The position numbers were made by a program, and so were the translations under genes. From the NCBI GenBank assembly GCA_946885645.1, contig CAMPGU010000014.1:1-31651 (forward strand): a DNA stretch of 31,651 nt. Reading direction: 5' to 3'. The notes below the pieces were generated by a model. The model was not told the DNA's origin and searched no databases. It worked only from the letters and a program-made list of their open reading frames with translations. The stretch is from an uncultured Haloferula sp. (GTDB taxonomy: Bacteria; Verrucomicrobiota; Verrucomicrobiae; Verrucomicrobiales; Akkermansiaceae). This document shows, piece by piece, positions 1 to 11,534 of the stretch; the stretch's first letter is position 1; the number at the start of each line of letters is the position of its first letter.

Positions 1-258
1 GGTGAAGAGCACGGTGAACTCCCTCCAGCGCCACCAGTGGATCGGAAAGCGGATATCGGTGAGGCGCTCGCGCCGCTCCGGCGTGGGCTCGTGAATCCCC
101 GGGGAAGCCTCGCCCAAGGACACGCCGACGTCCCGCAGCGGCGGCTCACCCTCCGGCACCCGGAGGAACAGCCGTGCCTCTGCAGGGACGTGAGGCACGA
201 ATTCCTCCGCGACCAGGGCCGTGGCAGACAGGAGAGGGAAAATCAGGCGGAGAAACAT
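1..258 (-). CDS. Secreted protein of unknown function (5' part only)
   Basis: The reading frame opens with ATG at 258-256 and stays open for 86 codons to the left edge, so the C-terminus is missing. The product starts MFLRLIFPLLSATALVAEEF, a classic signal peptide with cleavage probably after ALVA. The mature part contains a Trp/Arg-rich stretch (HWWRWREF near residue 75). I do not recognise the family. It lies 39 nt downstream of the FMN reductase gene on the same strand, so it may be the next gene of that transcript. The role is unknown. That it is a real, exported protein is supported by the signal peptide and an uninterrupted frame. Confidence 0.6.
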   Translation of the reverse strand, partial: MFLRLIFPLLSATALVAEEFVPHVPAEARLFLRVPEGEPPLRDVGVSLGEASPGIHEPTPERRERLTDIRFPIHWWRWREFTVLFT

Positions 259-297
259 GCTGCCGATACGCGTAGAATCGAGGCGGCTATCGGCGGA

Positions 298-870
298 TTA
301 CTTCAACTTTGTCGCCATTGCGATGAGTTCCTCCACAACCGCCCGGGCTGACTTGGCGGCGGAAGCATCCGTGAGATTCCCGGAAGCGTCGAATTTATCC
401 GACGCGGAGCTCAGGGCGAATTGCCTCGGAACTACGAGCACGCCGATATTTCCGAGGATCGAGCGGAGGTGGACCAGAGCACGCAGGCCGCCGAGCGCGC
501 CCGGGGAGGCGGAAAGCAGTCCGGCGACCTTTCCCCGATAGGCGGCCAGCGAAGGCTCGTCGTCCGTCTCGGTGCGGCTCACCCAGTCGATGATGTTTTT
601 CAGCAGCGGGGTGACCGAGGAATTGTATTCCGGCGAAACGAAGAGAATGGCGTCGCTGGCGAGGAATTTCTCCTTCAGGGCCTTGGCGGGGGCGGGCATC
701 CCTTCGGCGTCCTCCAGGTCCTGATCGAAGAGCGGCAGGCGGAAATCGCCGGGATCGACCAGATCGGCTTCCGCGCCCGCTTCCTGCACGAATTTCGCGG
801 CCACGGCAGCCAGCTTTTTGTTGAGGGAGTCGCGGCGGGCGCTACCGGGGAGAATGAGGACTTTCACCAT
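298..870 (-). CDS. NADPH-dependent FMN reductase family protein
   Basis: This 190-residue flavodoxin-fold protein matches the NADPH-dependent FMN reductase family (SsuE/ChrR/YieF-like). The N-terminus has the phosphate-binding loop pattern GSARRDSLNKKLA (residues 9-21). The middle has the flavin-contacting segment SPEYNSSVTPLLKNIIDW, which is highly typical of the family. Such enzymes reduce FMN, quinones or metal ions in the cytoplasm using NAD(P)H. The exact substrate cannot be told from sequence. The start ATG is at 870-868; no Shine-Dalgarno sequence is visible. It lies 42 nt after the preceding minus-strand gene and could be co-transcribed with the TonB locus, but nothing directly ties its function to transport. 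Confidence 0.9.
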   Translation of the reverse strand: MVKVLILPGSARRDSLNKKLAAVAAKFVQEAGAEADLVDPGDFRLPLFDQDLEDAEGMPAPAKALKEKFLASDAILFVSPEYNSSVTPLLKNIIDWVSRTETDDEPSLAAYRGKVAGLLSASPGALGGLRALVHLRSILGNIGVLVVPRQFALSSASDKFDASGNLTDASAAKSARAVVEELIAMATKLK

Positions 871-912
871 GAGGGAGAGCCTAGCAGCGATTCGCGGGCG
901 GGCAATTGCCGC

Positions 913-1512
913 TTACTTCGGCGCCGCTACCGGGCCGCGGAGGATCAGGTCCAGATTGTAGCGGAGCCCGGCACCCAGGGCGACCGGATCGATCGGCTCC
1001 GGTCCGGCGATCCGGGCCAGGAGATCGCGCTTGCGGGTATCCTTCGCTTCCGCGGCGCGGGTCACCTGCGGCTCGAACGAGTCGAAGAGCATCTTCTTCA
1101 TCTCGGCCGCCGGGTGAAAGGGTACCGCGGCAGAGGCCGGGGACCCGGCAGCCGGGGCGGCGGCCTCGGGGGCGGCTGGGCGGAAGATCGCACCCGTGTC
1201 CACCTTTTGCCCCCGGGGGCTTCCGCTGATGCGGAGGGCCTGCGCGCTGCCGTCCGGGCCGAAGGTGACCGCGACATCGAAGGGGACCTCCGCCCCGGAA
1301 TTGGGAAGATGAATGACGGTGACTCTCACGGTGGTGTTGCCCTCCGCGTCGGTAGCTTCGACAGGCTTCAGGGTACGGTAGCGCGCGCCATCGAGCGAAT
1401 AGCGGGCGGAGCCGTCCCGCTGCCAGCCGTTGAGGCTATTTCCGAACGAGGCATGGTCGAAAGCACACACCGGGGCGAGGGAGGCGAGGAGGAGGGCGAG
1501 GATGATCTTCAC
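913..1512 (-). CDS. Secreted protein of unknown function
   Basis: A 199-residue product if translation begins at the GTG at 1512-1510. That start gives a clean signal peptide (VKIILALLLASLAPVCA) and sits 13 nt after the porin stop. An upstream in-frame ATG at 1593 would add 27 polar residues in front of the hydrophobic core and overlap the porin gene, so it is less likely. The mature protein has a short N-terminal region (FDHASFGNSLNGWQRDG), a middle section that looks beta-rich (residues about 45-105), an Ala/Pro-rich linker and a charged helical C-terminus. I do not recognise a family. Being directly downstream of the porin and TPR genes suggests a periplasmic role in the same locus, but this is inference. 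Confidence 0.7.
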   Translation of the reverse strand: MKIILALLLASLAPVCAFDHASFGNSLNGWQRDGSARYSLDGARYRTLKPVEATDAEGNTTVRVTVIHLPNSGAEVPFDVAVTFGPDGSAQALRISGSPRGQKVDTGAIFRPAAPEAAAPAAGSPASAAVPFHPAAEMKKMLFDSFEPQVTRAAEAKDTRKRDLLARIAGPEPIDPVALGAGLRYNLDLILRGPVAAPK

Positions 1513-1525
1513 GGAAAGGTGCTTG

Positions 1526-2863
1526 TTAGAATGAAAGACGCGCGCCGGAGTGCCAGATCCAGGCATCCGTATCGAAGCCGGCTCCGGCCTCATCCTTCAA
1601 GAGCACGTGCTCCACGCCGTTCATCAGGATCAAGTCGTCGCGGTAGAGGTGGAGATTCGTGCCGAGGTAGAAGGAGTGGTATTCATCGCCTGCGAAAACG
1701 GGAGTGGCATCGAAGTACGGATCGGAACCCACGCCCATGCCGCCGACGAGCCCGCGGGCATCATCCGTATCGGCATAGTGGTAGCGGCCCACGAGTTGCA
1801 AGGTGCCGGGAAGGAGCCAGTAGCTCGGAGTGAGCGAAAGGCCCCAGGCGTTCGTCTCGCCGTTCACCAGGATGAATTCGCCGTCGAAAGCGAAGCGGTC
1901 CTGCTGCAGCTGCACGCCGGTCGAGAAGAGGTGGCGGAAAGCCGGGTTGCGGGCGATGAGCTGGTTGCCGTTCGCGGAGCGGCGGCCTGCCACATTGTAG
2001 CGGGGGATGGCTGGGTTGTTCTGGTCGTCGAAGTTATAGATATAATCGGCGTGCCAGCGGGTGCGCAGGGTCGAGCCGCTTTCCGTCTTGCTGAGGTCTT
2101 CGTAGGCCAGGTTCGCCACCAGGAAGCCGTCGCCTTCGACGCCGGGGAGGTTGGAATCGTTGTCGGAGGAAAAGAGGCCGAGGCCCCAATCCCACCGGCT
2201 GGTGTCCTGGCCGACCATGATGCCGAGGGTGGATGCCGGGGCGACCATGTTCACCAGGAAGGATCTCTCCGGCACCAGGAGGTGTTGCGGCTCGGTGGTG
2301 TACTCCGTGGTGAAGGACGGCCGCATTTTGCCATAGCTGACGTAGGCGTTTTCCAAGAAGGAGGTGCGGCCCTTCAGGCGCTCGATGCCGTTGTAATTGG
2401 CGTCGCCCGCGAACTCCGCGACGGCTTCGATTTCTGTGTTGCGGAAGGCACGCAGACGGGCACCGAGGCGGGCGCGACGGGTGCGGGTACCGTCCAGATC
2501 CACCTCGCGGCCGCCTTCCGGAGTCGCCTGGCCCCAGGCACCGCTCCAGTGGAAGAGCCCGGTGACGGCGATCTGCTGGAGCCACGGATTGGCGGGGTCC
2601 TCGAAGAGCACCGCTTTCGACCACACCGGATCGGCCGGGCTGGGAGCCCAGACGTCGGAGATCGGTGCGATGACTTCCTCGCCTTCCACGGCTCCTTCCT
2701 CCGCGGTGGCGGGTGGGAGCGGGACATCGGCAGCATCTTTCTTGCCCTCGAGAACATCGAGCGCCTCGTTGCCGTGGAGCGGGGAAAGCAGGGCGACCAC
2801 ACAGCCGGCGCGGCAGATGCGGCTGGCGAGGGAAGCGGGAAGGGAGGATCTCATGGGAATCAT
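1526..2863 (-). CDS. OprO/OprP-like outer-membrane porin
   Basis: A 445-residue protein with a signal peptide (residues 1 to about 31), an acidic/proline linker (about 35-75) and a beta-barrel ending in the C-terminal Phe expected of outer-membrane proteins (SGARLSF). The segments FLENAYVSYG and EPQHLLVPERSFL, and the spacing of aromatic strands, resemble the phosphate-selective porin O/P family. That family is known for phosphate and polyphosphate channels but also contains many members of unknown specificity. The start ATG overlaps the TPR stop as ATGA (2860-2863), which argues for translational coupling and fixes the start. As part of the TonB locus it may admit, or provide an alternative route for, the same substrate. 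Specificity is not shown by the sequence. Confidence 0.75.
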   Translation of the reverse strand: MIPMRSSLPASLASRICRAGCVVALLSPLHGNEALDVLEGKKDAADVPLPPATAEEGAVEGEEVIAPISDVWAPSPADPVWSKAVLFEDPANPWLQQIAVTGLFHWSGAWGQATPEGGREVDLDGTRTRRARLGARLRAFRNTEIEAVAEFAGDANYNGIERLKGRTSFLENAYVSYGKMRPSFTTEYTTEPQHLLVPERSFLVNMVAPASTLGIMVGQDTSRWDWGLGLFSSDNDSNLPGVEGDGFLVANLAYEDLSKTESGSTLRTRWHADYIYNFDDQNNPAIPRYNVAGRRSANGNQLIARNPAFRHLFSTGVQLQQDRFAFDGEFILVNGETNAWGLSLTPSYWLLPGTLQLVGRYHYADTDDARGLVGGMGVGSDPYFDATPVFAGDEYHSFYLGTNLHLYRDDLILMNGVEHVLLKDEAGAGFDTDAWIWHSGARLSF

Positions 2864-4380
2864 TTGGAAGAGGCTTTCTTGTCCGCGGCTTCCGCCTCGG
2901 CGCGCTCGGCGGCTTCGCGCTCCTTGCGCTGGGTCTCGCGGTCGGCGGCCCGGCGCACGCGGCTCAGATATTGTTCCAAGCTGGCTTTGTGGCCGGTCTT
3001 CAGCGCGAGCGCCCGCTCGATATAGGGAAGTCCTTCCGCGTATTGCTTCTCGCGCACGAGGAGCTGGCCCATGCCGAGATTCGCCTGGTAGGTGACCGCC
3101 TCCTTTTCGAGCGCGAGCTTGAAATGGACCTTCGCCTCGCCGAGATGCTCGGTCCGCGGGGCTTCCTCGGTTTCGTTTTTGGCGAGCGAGTCGTAGTGAC
3201 GGGCGAGTTCCAGCAGGACCTCGGCATTGCCGGGATCGCGGGTGAAAAGATCGCGGAGCAAAGTGCCGGTTTCCTCGGTATTGCCCGAAGTTTGGGCGAC
3301 TTTGACCCGCACCAGATCCAGTTCCATAAGATCGCGCCCGCTCAGCGTGGCGGTCTTTGCGATCTTATCCACGAAAGCCGCGGCCTTTTCCGGATAACCG
3401 TAGTCGTTGAGGATGCGTGCGGACTTCAGCGCGCGGGGGACATCCAGCTTCGGCGCCTTGTCAATCGCATCGAGGTAGGCGAAGAGGGCGAGCTGCGCCT
3501 CGCCCTGCTCCATGTAGAGATTGCCCAGCAGGTTCAGCTCGCTCTCGGTCGCCTGGCCTTTCAAGCGAAGCACCTCCAGGTTCACCGCGGCGTCGATCTT
3601 CTTGTCCAGGCCGATGAGGGCGTTCGCCTGTTGGAGCCAAAGCTGGCGATCGTCCGGGTTCTCCGCGATCAGCGTATCTAGCAGGCTGATGGCCTCCGGA
3701 AGCTTCTCCTGGAGCATCAGGGACTGGGCGAGCCCGAGCTTCCAATCGCGGCTGGCGGGGTCGAGGAGATAGGCCTGGCGATAGGCATTCTCCGCCGCGA
3801 GCGCGTTCTTCTGCTGGAGGTAGCAGTAAGCCAGCAGGCCGTAAACGCGAGGGTTCGTCTCTCCCAATTCGATGGCTTTCTGGAGCACCGGAACGGCTTC
3901 CTCGAGCTGGCTCTTCGAGATGTAGAGATAGCCGAGATTGGTGTGCGCCCGGCGGAAGCGCGGGAAGCGCCGGATCGCTTCCAGGAACGCGCGGCGGGCC
4001 TCCTCCGGCCGGTCGGCGGAGAAATACAAGTTCCCGAGCACGAACACCATCGCCGCGCTGATTTCACCCGGCTGTTTCTCAGGGTCGGTGGGTGCCTCGG
4101 TCTCCTTGATGAAGCGAACGATCTCCTGTTCGGCGGCGGTGAATTGGTTTTTCTCGAAAAGGTCCCGCACTTTTGCCAGCAGCGCCTGTTCTTCGGTGGA
4201 GACCTTGGGCTCGACGTCGGAAAGAAAGCCGTAGCTGCCCACGAAGTCCTTCACGAACTTCGGGTCGCGGAAGAGGCTGGGCGGCACGCTGATGCGCTCC
4301 GCGCCGGCCGGAACCAACGAGGCGAGGAAGATGAGGCACGCGGTGCACCGCAGGAGGGGAAATTTGCTCGGAGAGACCAT
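2860..4380 (-). CDS. Periplasmic tetratricopeptide-repeat protein of the TonB/TtpC locus
   Basis: A 506-residue protein with a signal peptide (about 1-27) followed by an array of TPR helical hairpins from about residue 105 to 470. Typical units include GNLYFSADRPEEARRAFLEAI and LGYLYISKSQLEEAVPVLQKAI. It ends in a charged, probably coiled-coil tail (residues about 470-506) rich in Glu, Ala and Arg. TPR arrays are protein-interaction scaffolds. In gammaproteobacterial TonB2/TtpC clusters a TPR protein is commonly encoded immediately after tonB, as here (13 nt after the TonB stop). The likely role is a periplasmic partner of the energiser or receptor; the partner is unknown. The next gene, the porin, overlaps by 4 nt. 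Confidence 0.85.
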   Translation of the reverse strand: MVSPSKFPLLRCTACLIFLASLVPAGAERISVPPSLFRDPKFVKDFVGSYGFLSDVEPKVSTEEQALLAKVRDLFEKNQFTAAEQEIVRFIKETEAPTDPEKQPGEISAAMVFVLGNLYFSADRPEEARRAFLEAIRRFPRFRRAHTNLGYLYISKSQLEEAVPVLQKAIELGETNPRVYGLLAYCYLQQKNALAAENAYRQAYLLDPASRDWKLGLAQSLMLQEKLPEAISLLDTLIAENPDDRQLWLQQANALIGLDKKIDAAVNLEVLRLKGQATESELNLLGNLYMEQGEAQLALFAYLDAIDKAPKLDVPRALKSARILNDYGYPEKAAAFVDKIAKTATLSGRDLMELDLVRVKVAQTSGNTEETGTLLRDLFTRDPGNAEVLLELARHYDSLAKNETEEAPRTEHLGEAKVHFKLALEKEAVTYQANLGMGQLLVREKQYAEGLPYIERALALKTGHKASLEQYLSRVRRAADRETQRKEREAAERAEAEAADKKASSK

Positions 4381-4393
4381 GCAGGGAGAGGGG

Positions 4394-5050
4394 CTAGTTT
4401 TTCTTCACTTCAAAGTTAAAGGGCACCACGCAACTGGCCCGCACCTTTCGCCCGGCCTTGCTGCCGGGCTTGAATTTCCATCTGGCCACGGCGGCCATCG
4501 CCGCTTTGTCCAGCTCCGGGTGGCCGGAACTCTGGCGGATCTTGGTCGAGGAGATTCGTCCGTCGGCATCGATCACGCACGCGACCAGCACCTTGCCGCC
4601 TATGCCTTTCGAAAGGAGGGAACTCGGATAGTTGGGAGGAAATTTCGAAGTGGGAAGGGGTGCCGAGTCAAGGTCGTCGCCCATCATGTCATCTCCCTGT
4701 TTCATCCCGAAGGAGGGCACGTTCATCACGAAACCCCCACCGGTGCCGAGGGGCAGGTCGGCGAGCGCCATGTCCATATCCAGATCCGCCGGTTCATCCA
4801 CGGGTTCTTCGGGCGGAGGCTCTTCGTCCTGCTCCGGAGGCGGCTCGTCCATCGCGAGAGCTTCGTCCTCGGGCGGAGCCACGGTGACTTCCGGCGGCGG
4901 GGCGACGGGATCGGAAAACTGCTCGTTCAGCTTCTGGGAGAGGGGAATGGCGACGAACACGATCACCGTCGCGATGATGCCGCCGAGAATCGCGAAGATC
5001 CCGGACATGCGCCCCCGGGGAGGCCGGTACACGTGACGCTGCAAGCTCAT
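4394..5050 (-). CDS. tonB: TonB energy-transducing protein (TonB2-like)
   Basis: A 218-residue protein with the three TonB parts. There is a single membrane anchor (about 17-38). A short Pro/Glu spacer (about 50-92) follows, including APPPEVTVAPPEDEALAMDE. The C-terminal domain (about 135-216) carries the family signature: YPSSLLSKGIGGKVLV, the turn IDADGRI, and AAVARWKFKPGSKAGRKV. TonB carries proton-motive-force energy from ExbB/ExbD to outer-membrane receptors by binding their TonB box. The spacer is short compared with E. coli TonB, as is usual in TonB2-type systems, where extra partners (TtpC, TPR) are present. The ATG follows the ExbD stop with one base between (TAG-C-ATG), indicating a tight operon. 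Confidence 0.93.
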   Translation of the reverse strand: MSLQRHVYRPPRGRMSGIFAILGGIIATVIVFVAIPLSQKLNEQFSDPVAPPPEVTVAPPEDEALAMDEPPPEQDEEPPPEEPVDEPADLDMDMALADLPLGTGGGFVMNVPSFGMKQGDDMMGDDLDSAPLPTSKFPPNYPSSLLSKGIGGKVLVACVIDADGRISSTKIRQSSGHPELDKAAMAAVARWKFKPGSKAGRKVRASCVVPFNFEVKKN

Positions 5051-5051
5051 G

Positions 5052-5459
5052 CTACTTCGTGGAGACCGAGATCTTTTCCTTCGCCGCGCCGGCCAGGATG
5101 GCTTGGCCGTGGACTTGCTGGACGATCCCGTGAGAAGATTCCTTGTCCCCCTGGATGATGACCGGCATCTCGGGGTTCTCCGTCAGCAGCGGTTTGATTT
5201 TACCGATCACCCCCTGGATGCCGACGCTCTCGCCGCCGTAGTAAACCTTGTCCTCCGCCGTCACCGCCAGGAGGATGCTATTGCTCTCCAGGCTGCTCGC
5301 GCCACCGACGTCCGGCTTGTTCACGGCCACGCCCGTCTCTTCGACGAAGACGGTGGAAACGATGAAGAAGATCAGGAGGATGAAGATACAATCGATCATC
5401 GAGGAAAGGTCGATGTGGACCTCCTCGTCGCCGTCATCTGAAAGGCTGCGTCCGAACAT
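5052..5459 (-). CDS. exbD: ExbD/TolR-family proton-channel subunit
   Basis: A 135-residue protein of ExbD size and topology: a short acidic cytoplasmic N-terminus, one membrane helix (about 18-38) and a small periplasmic domain. The helix contains SMIDCIFILLIFFIV, in which Asp23 is the membrane-embedded aspartate needed for proton use in ExbD/TolR/MotB proteins. With ExbB it forms the inner-membrane motor that energises TonB. It lies one base after the exbB stop (TGA-C-ATG) and one base before the tonB start, so the three subunits should be made together. Confidence 0.93.
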   Translation of the reverse strand: MFGRSLSDDGDEEVHIDLSSMIDCIFILLIFFIVSTVFVEETGVAVNKPDVGGASSLESNSILLAVTAEDKVYYGGESVGIQGVIGKIKPLLTENPEMPVIIQGDKESSHGIVQQVHGQAILAGAAKEKISVSTK

Positions 5460-5460
5460 G

Positions 5461-6069
5461 TCAGGAGTGGGGTTCGCGGTGGAAGCGGGTGGTCAGGATC
5501 AGGCTTTCGACGCGGGTGAGGGCTGCGGAGATGCCGTTCCGCTTGTTCTTCACGATCAGGGCGATGAAGAGGCCGGGCAGCGCGATGGTGAGGCCCGTCT
5601 GGGTGGTGATAAGGGCCTCCTGCATGCCGGCGGCCACCTTCTGCATCCCCGAGGCGCCCTTCCCCTGTGACAATCCCGCAAACATGGCGAGCATGCCCAT
5701 CACGGTCCCCAGCAATCCCGCCAGCGGTGCCGCTGCAACCAGCGTGTTCACCACGAACAAGCGCCGGTCGATCGCGGCCAGCACGTTCAGCCGGATCTCT
5801 GCGAAGCGGCGCTGAACCGTCTTGATCGTGAGGCGCGGACCGTGGAGGGCATAGCGCAGAGCCTCGCCCATGCGCCCCTCCGCTTTCCCGGGATCCGAGA
5901 TCCAGTCGGTCCATAGGTCCGCGTCCTTCTCGTTCAGGTTCCCCCGGTTCACGTAAGCGAGCGCGGCGAAGGCGGTGGCATAGAGAATGAACGCGACTCC
6001 TCCGAGCATGTACATGATGCCCCCGCCTGCGAGGAACATTTCGAGAGCGTCGCGGAACATGGACTGCAT
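5461..6069 (-). CDS. exbB: ExbB/TolQ-family proton-channel subunit
   Basis: A 202-residue three-helix membrane protein. Helices lie at about 15-38, 105-130 and 155-176. The MotA/TolQ/ExbB core is clear in VAAAPLAGLLGTVMGMLAMF and GMQEALITTQTGLTIALP. The ATG at 6069 (MQSMFRDALEMF) is preferred over a more upstream in-frame ATG at 6159, because the upstream one would overlap ttpC by more than 80 nt and adds a polar, unrelated N-terminus. A second ATG at 6060 is also possible. The start lies 7 nt beyond the ttpC stop. It forms the proton-conducting ring around ExbD. Two ExbB-like proteins in one operon is the hallmark of the TtpC type of TonB system. Confidence 0.92.
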   Translation of the reverse strand: MQSMFRDALEMFLAGGGIMYMLGGVAFILYATAFAALAYVNRGNLNEKDADLWTDWISDPGKAEGRMGEALRYALHGPRLTIKTVQRRFAEIRLNVLAAIDRRLFVVNTLVAAAPLAGLLGTVMGMLAMFAGLSQGKGASGMQKVAAGMQEALITTQTGLTIALPGLFIALIVKNKRNGISAALTRVESLILTTRFHREPHS

Positions 6070-6076
6070 GGGCGGG

Positions 6077-7510
6077 TCAGGCAGGAAGAGGGGAAAGCTC
6101 CACGTCGTCACCTTCGGCCTCGGGAAGCTCCTGGCGGCGTTCCAGTTCCGTGGTGCCATTCATCAGCGCGATGGCGATGCCTTCCACCTCGTTGAACTTG
6201 CCCTTGGCAAGGCTCTTCATGATCCCGTGGAGGACCAGCACGGGGATGGCGACCACCAGGCCCTCGGCGGTGGTGATGAGCGCCTCGGAAATGCCCGCGG
6301 AGAAATTCTTCGCGTTGCCGGTGCCGTAGATTGCCATCGCCTGGAAGGTCTTGATGATGCCGAGCACGGTGCCGAGAAGGCCCATCAAAGGAGCTGCCGC
6401 CGCCGTCAATCCCAGGAAGGGAAGGAAGCGGTCGAGCCGCGGCTTGATGGTCACCAGCTTTTCGAAAAGCGCCTCTTCGAGCACGCGGCGCTTCTCGTGG
6501 AAGCGGCTCACGCCCGTGCGCACCAGACCGCCGGCCATGCCGGGCAACTTCGCCGCCTTTTCTTCCGCCGCGTGCCGGTTTTCCACCAGCAGGTCGTCCA
6601 GGATTCCATTGATTTGCTGGCGGGTGGGAACGGGGAAGCGGGTGACCTCCACCGCCTTGAAAATGGTGAGCACCAGTGCGATGGCTCCCAAGCCGAGGAT
6701 GCAGTGGCCGACGATGCCGCCCTTCTCGATGGTTTCGCCGAGAGATTCCTGCGCGGCCTGAACCTCCAGTGCTTTGCCCATCGAACCATCGAGCGGGATC
6801 GAGCCATGCCCGCTCGCGACCGTGGTGGCGATCAGTCCTTTCTCCACCCCTTCGAGGCCCACCACCGTCGGCAGGCCGGTGCCCGTGGCGGTAAAAGAGG
6901 CGACACCTTCAAAGTCCCCGTCCTTTGATTTGAAGAAGACGGCCGGGCCCATCGCGAGAAAGGAGCCTTCGAGCGCCTCGCTGCCGTTCCGCAGCGCCTT
7001 GCCCTCGAAACGCGAGCCGGCGGAGACGTCCGAAAAACGGGACAAGGCCAGCTTGGGGATCTTCAGCCGTTCGGTTAGCTCCAAGACATGGTCGTTGCCG
7101 GCGGAAGCGGCTTTCTGTTCGGCTACCTCGATATCGGGCAGATAGCGCTGGTTCTCGGCCGGATGCAGGCGTGCGACCAAGGCTTTGCCATACTGGTTGA
7201 GAATGCCGGAGGAGTAATCGAATTCGGTCTTCGAGATTTCGAGGTTGCGCTCGAGGGTTCGCTGCCGGGTCTCCCGCAGTTCCTTGTCCTTCTCCAAGGC
7301 CCGCAGCTCCTTGGAGAGGGCGAGCGCCTCGTCGTCCAGGCGGTTGATCTCCCGGTAGAGGGCGGATCGCATCGCCGTGTATTCCTTGTGCGTGCCATCC
7401 AGTTCCTTCCGGGCGGTACGGATATCGGATTGCGCCTTTTCCGCGGAGGTCTGGGCGGAAAGAGAGGCGATGCCGAGCATGAGCGCGGCAAGCGGGGTGA
7501 GTCGTTTCAT
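6077..7510 (-). CDS. ttpC: TtpC-like MotA/TolQ/ExbB protein with periplasmic coiled-coil extension
   Basis: A 477-residue protein. It starts with a signal peptide or anchor (MKRLTPLAALMLGIASLSA), then a charged coiled-coil segment (about 22-98). A predicted periplasmic, beta-rich domain (about 100-255) follows, then a first membrane helix (about 264-288). Last is a C-terminal MotA/TolQ/ExbB domain (about 330-445) with APLMGLLGTVLGIIKTFQAM and GISEALITTAEGLVVAIP. This large-N-terminus plus TolQ-domain architecture is that of TtpC, required by the Vibrio TonB2 system. The neighbours agree: DUF3450 upstream (ATGA overlap at 7507-7510) and exbB downstream. The likely role is linking the ExbB2/ExbD2/TonB2 motor to periplasmic partners. 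The symbol is assigned by architecture and context. Confidence 0.87.
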   Translation of the reverse strand: MKRLTPLAALMLGIASLSAQTSAEKAQSDIRTARKELDGTHKEYTAMRSALYREINRLDDEALALSKELRALEKDKELRETRQRTLERNLEISKTEFDYSSGILNQYGKALVARLHPAENQRYLPDIEVAEQKAASAGNDHVLELTERLKIPKLALSRFSDVSAGSRFEGKALRNGSEALEGSFLAMGPAVFFKSKDGDFEGVASFTATGTGLPTVVGLEGVEKGLIATTVASGHGSIPLDGSMGKALEVQAAQESLGETIEKGGIVGHCILGLGAIALVLTIFKAVEVTRFPVPTRQQINGILDDLLVENRHAAEEKAAKLPGMAGGLVRTGVSRFHEKRRVLEEALFEKLVTIKPRLDRFLPFLGLTAAAAPLMGLLGTVLGIIKTFQAMAIYGTGNAKNFSAGISEALITTAEGLVVAIPVLVLHGIMKSLAKGKFNEVEGIAIALMNGTTELERRQELPEAEGDDVELSPLPA

Positions 7511-8298
7511 GGAAGGTCGATGGGAAGGTTCACGAATTTAGCGTCGATGTCCCCTGTGGTCACCCCGACCAGTTCCTTGATGCCCGGCGCGAGGTCGCTT
7601 TTCTCGGTGAAAATCCAGCCGTTCTTCTCCGAGGGCATTCCGACGAGGGCAAAGTCGCCGGTTTCGTTTACCGCGTAGGCCGCGGCCATGCCGAAATAGA
7701 TCACCTTCATGTTGTATTCCCGGCCGTCCGGTGCCCTATGAAGCTCCTCCCGGAGGTGGATCGTTTGTTGGAATTTCTCCACCTCGGAAAGCAGGTTGAG
7801 CACGTTGTTCAGGCGCCTCGCGAGTCCCTCTTTCGCACCGTCTCCGGTGAGAGCGGCATCCTTCCGCAGTTCCTCCACCATCTGTGCGGTCTTCGGCTCG
7901 GCCGTTAGCGGAGGCGGTAGCAAGGGGAAGCGCTCGAGCAGGCCCGCCTCGATCTCACGAACGCCGGTGGCGAGAGCTTCCTTGGACTTCGCGTAGGCTT
8001 CGCGCTTGGCGATCTTCTCCAGATCTTCCTTCTCCGCGCCGCCGCGCTCGGTCTTGGCGCGCTCGATCTGCTCCTTCAGGTCCTCGATCTCCTTTTCGAG
8101 GCCTTCCTTGTAACCTTTCAGGACCTCCTGGTCCTTTTCCCAGGAGTCTTCCTCCTTCTGGATCTCGCGCATGGTTTCAATCCATTCGCGGACGGACTTG
8201 CGTAGTTCATCGGGACCGGCGGCAGGGGCGGAAGGCTCCTGCGCCATCAGGGGTAAGGTGGCGAAAACGACACCGGGGATCAGGCGGGAAATGCGCAT
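7507..8298 (-). CDS. DUF3450-like periplasmic coiled-coil protein
   Basis: A 263-residue exported protein with signal peptide MRISRLIPGVVFATLPLMA. A long charged coiled coil (about 30-105, ending near AKREAYAKSKEAL) comes first. A globular part follows, containing ARRLNNVLNLLSEVEKFQQTIH and KVIYFGMAAAYAVNETGDFALVG. These features and its position directly before ttpC match DUF3450, the first gene of gammaproteobacterial TonB2/TtpC operons. Its biochemical role is not established. A periplasmic adaptor to TtpC is the simplest idea. The stop overlaps the ttpC start (ATGA). The start codon lies only 12 nt beyond an intrinsic terminator (8311-8350), so its transcription needs explaining. Confidence 0.8.
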   Translation of the reverse strand: MRISRLIPGVVFATLPLMAQEPSAPAAGPDELRKSVREWIETMREIQKEEDSWEKDQEVLKGYKEGLEKEIEDLKEQIERAKTERGGAEKEDLEKIAKREAYAKSKEALATGVREIEAGLLERFPLLPPPLTAEPKTAQMVEELRKDAALTGDGAKEGLARRLNNVLNLLSEVEKFQQTIHLREELHRAPDGREYNMKVIYFGMAAAYAVNETGDFALVGMPSEKNGWIFTEKSDLAPGIKELVGVTTGDIDAKFVNLPIDLP

Positions 8299-8310
8299 GG
8301 CGGGAAACGA

Positions 8311-8350
8311 AGGAAAGAAAAGGGGGCCACCGGCGTTTGCCGATGGCCCC
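8311..8350 (-). terminator. Intrinsic terminator after the surface-protein gene
   Basis: Read on the minus strand, 8350-8339 (GGGGCCATCGGC) pairs with 8334-8323 (GCCGGTGGCCCC) around an AAAC loop. This is a 12-bp stem, fully paired in RNA if one G-U wobble is counted. It is followed directly by the pyrimidine tract CTTTTCTTTCCT (8322-8311). It lies 28 nt downstream of the TAA of the surface protein and ends 12 nt before the ATG of the DUF3450 gene. It should stop, or partly stop, transcripts coming from the receptor/surface-protein genes. Confidence 0.88.
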
Positions 8351-8378
8351 GATGTGACGGTTTCGTCAGACAGGATGC

Positions 8379-11516
<3,138 letters not shown>

Positions 11517-11534
11517 GGGATGGTCGGTGGTCGT

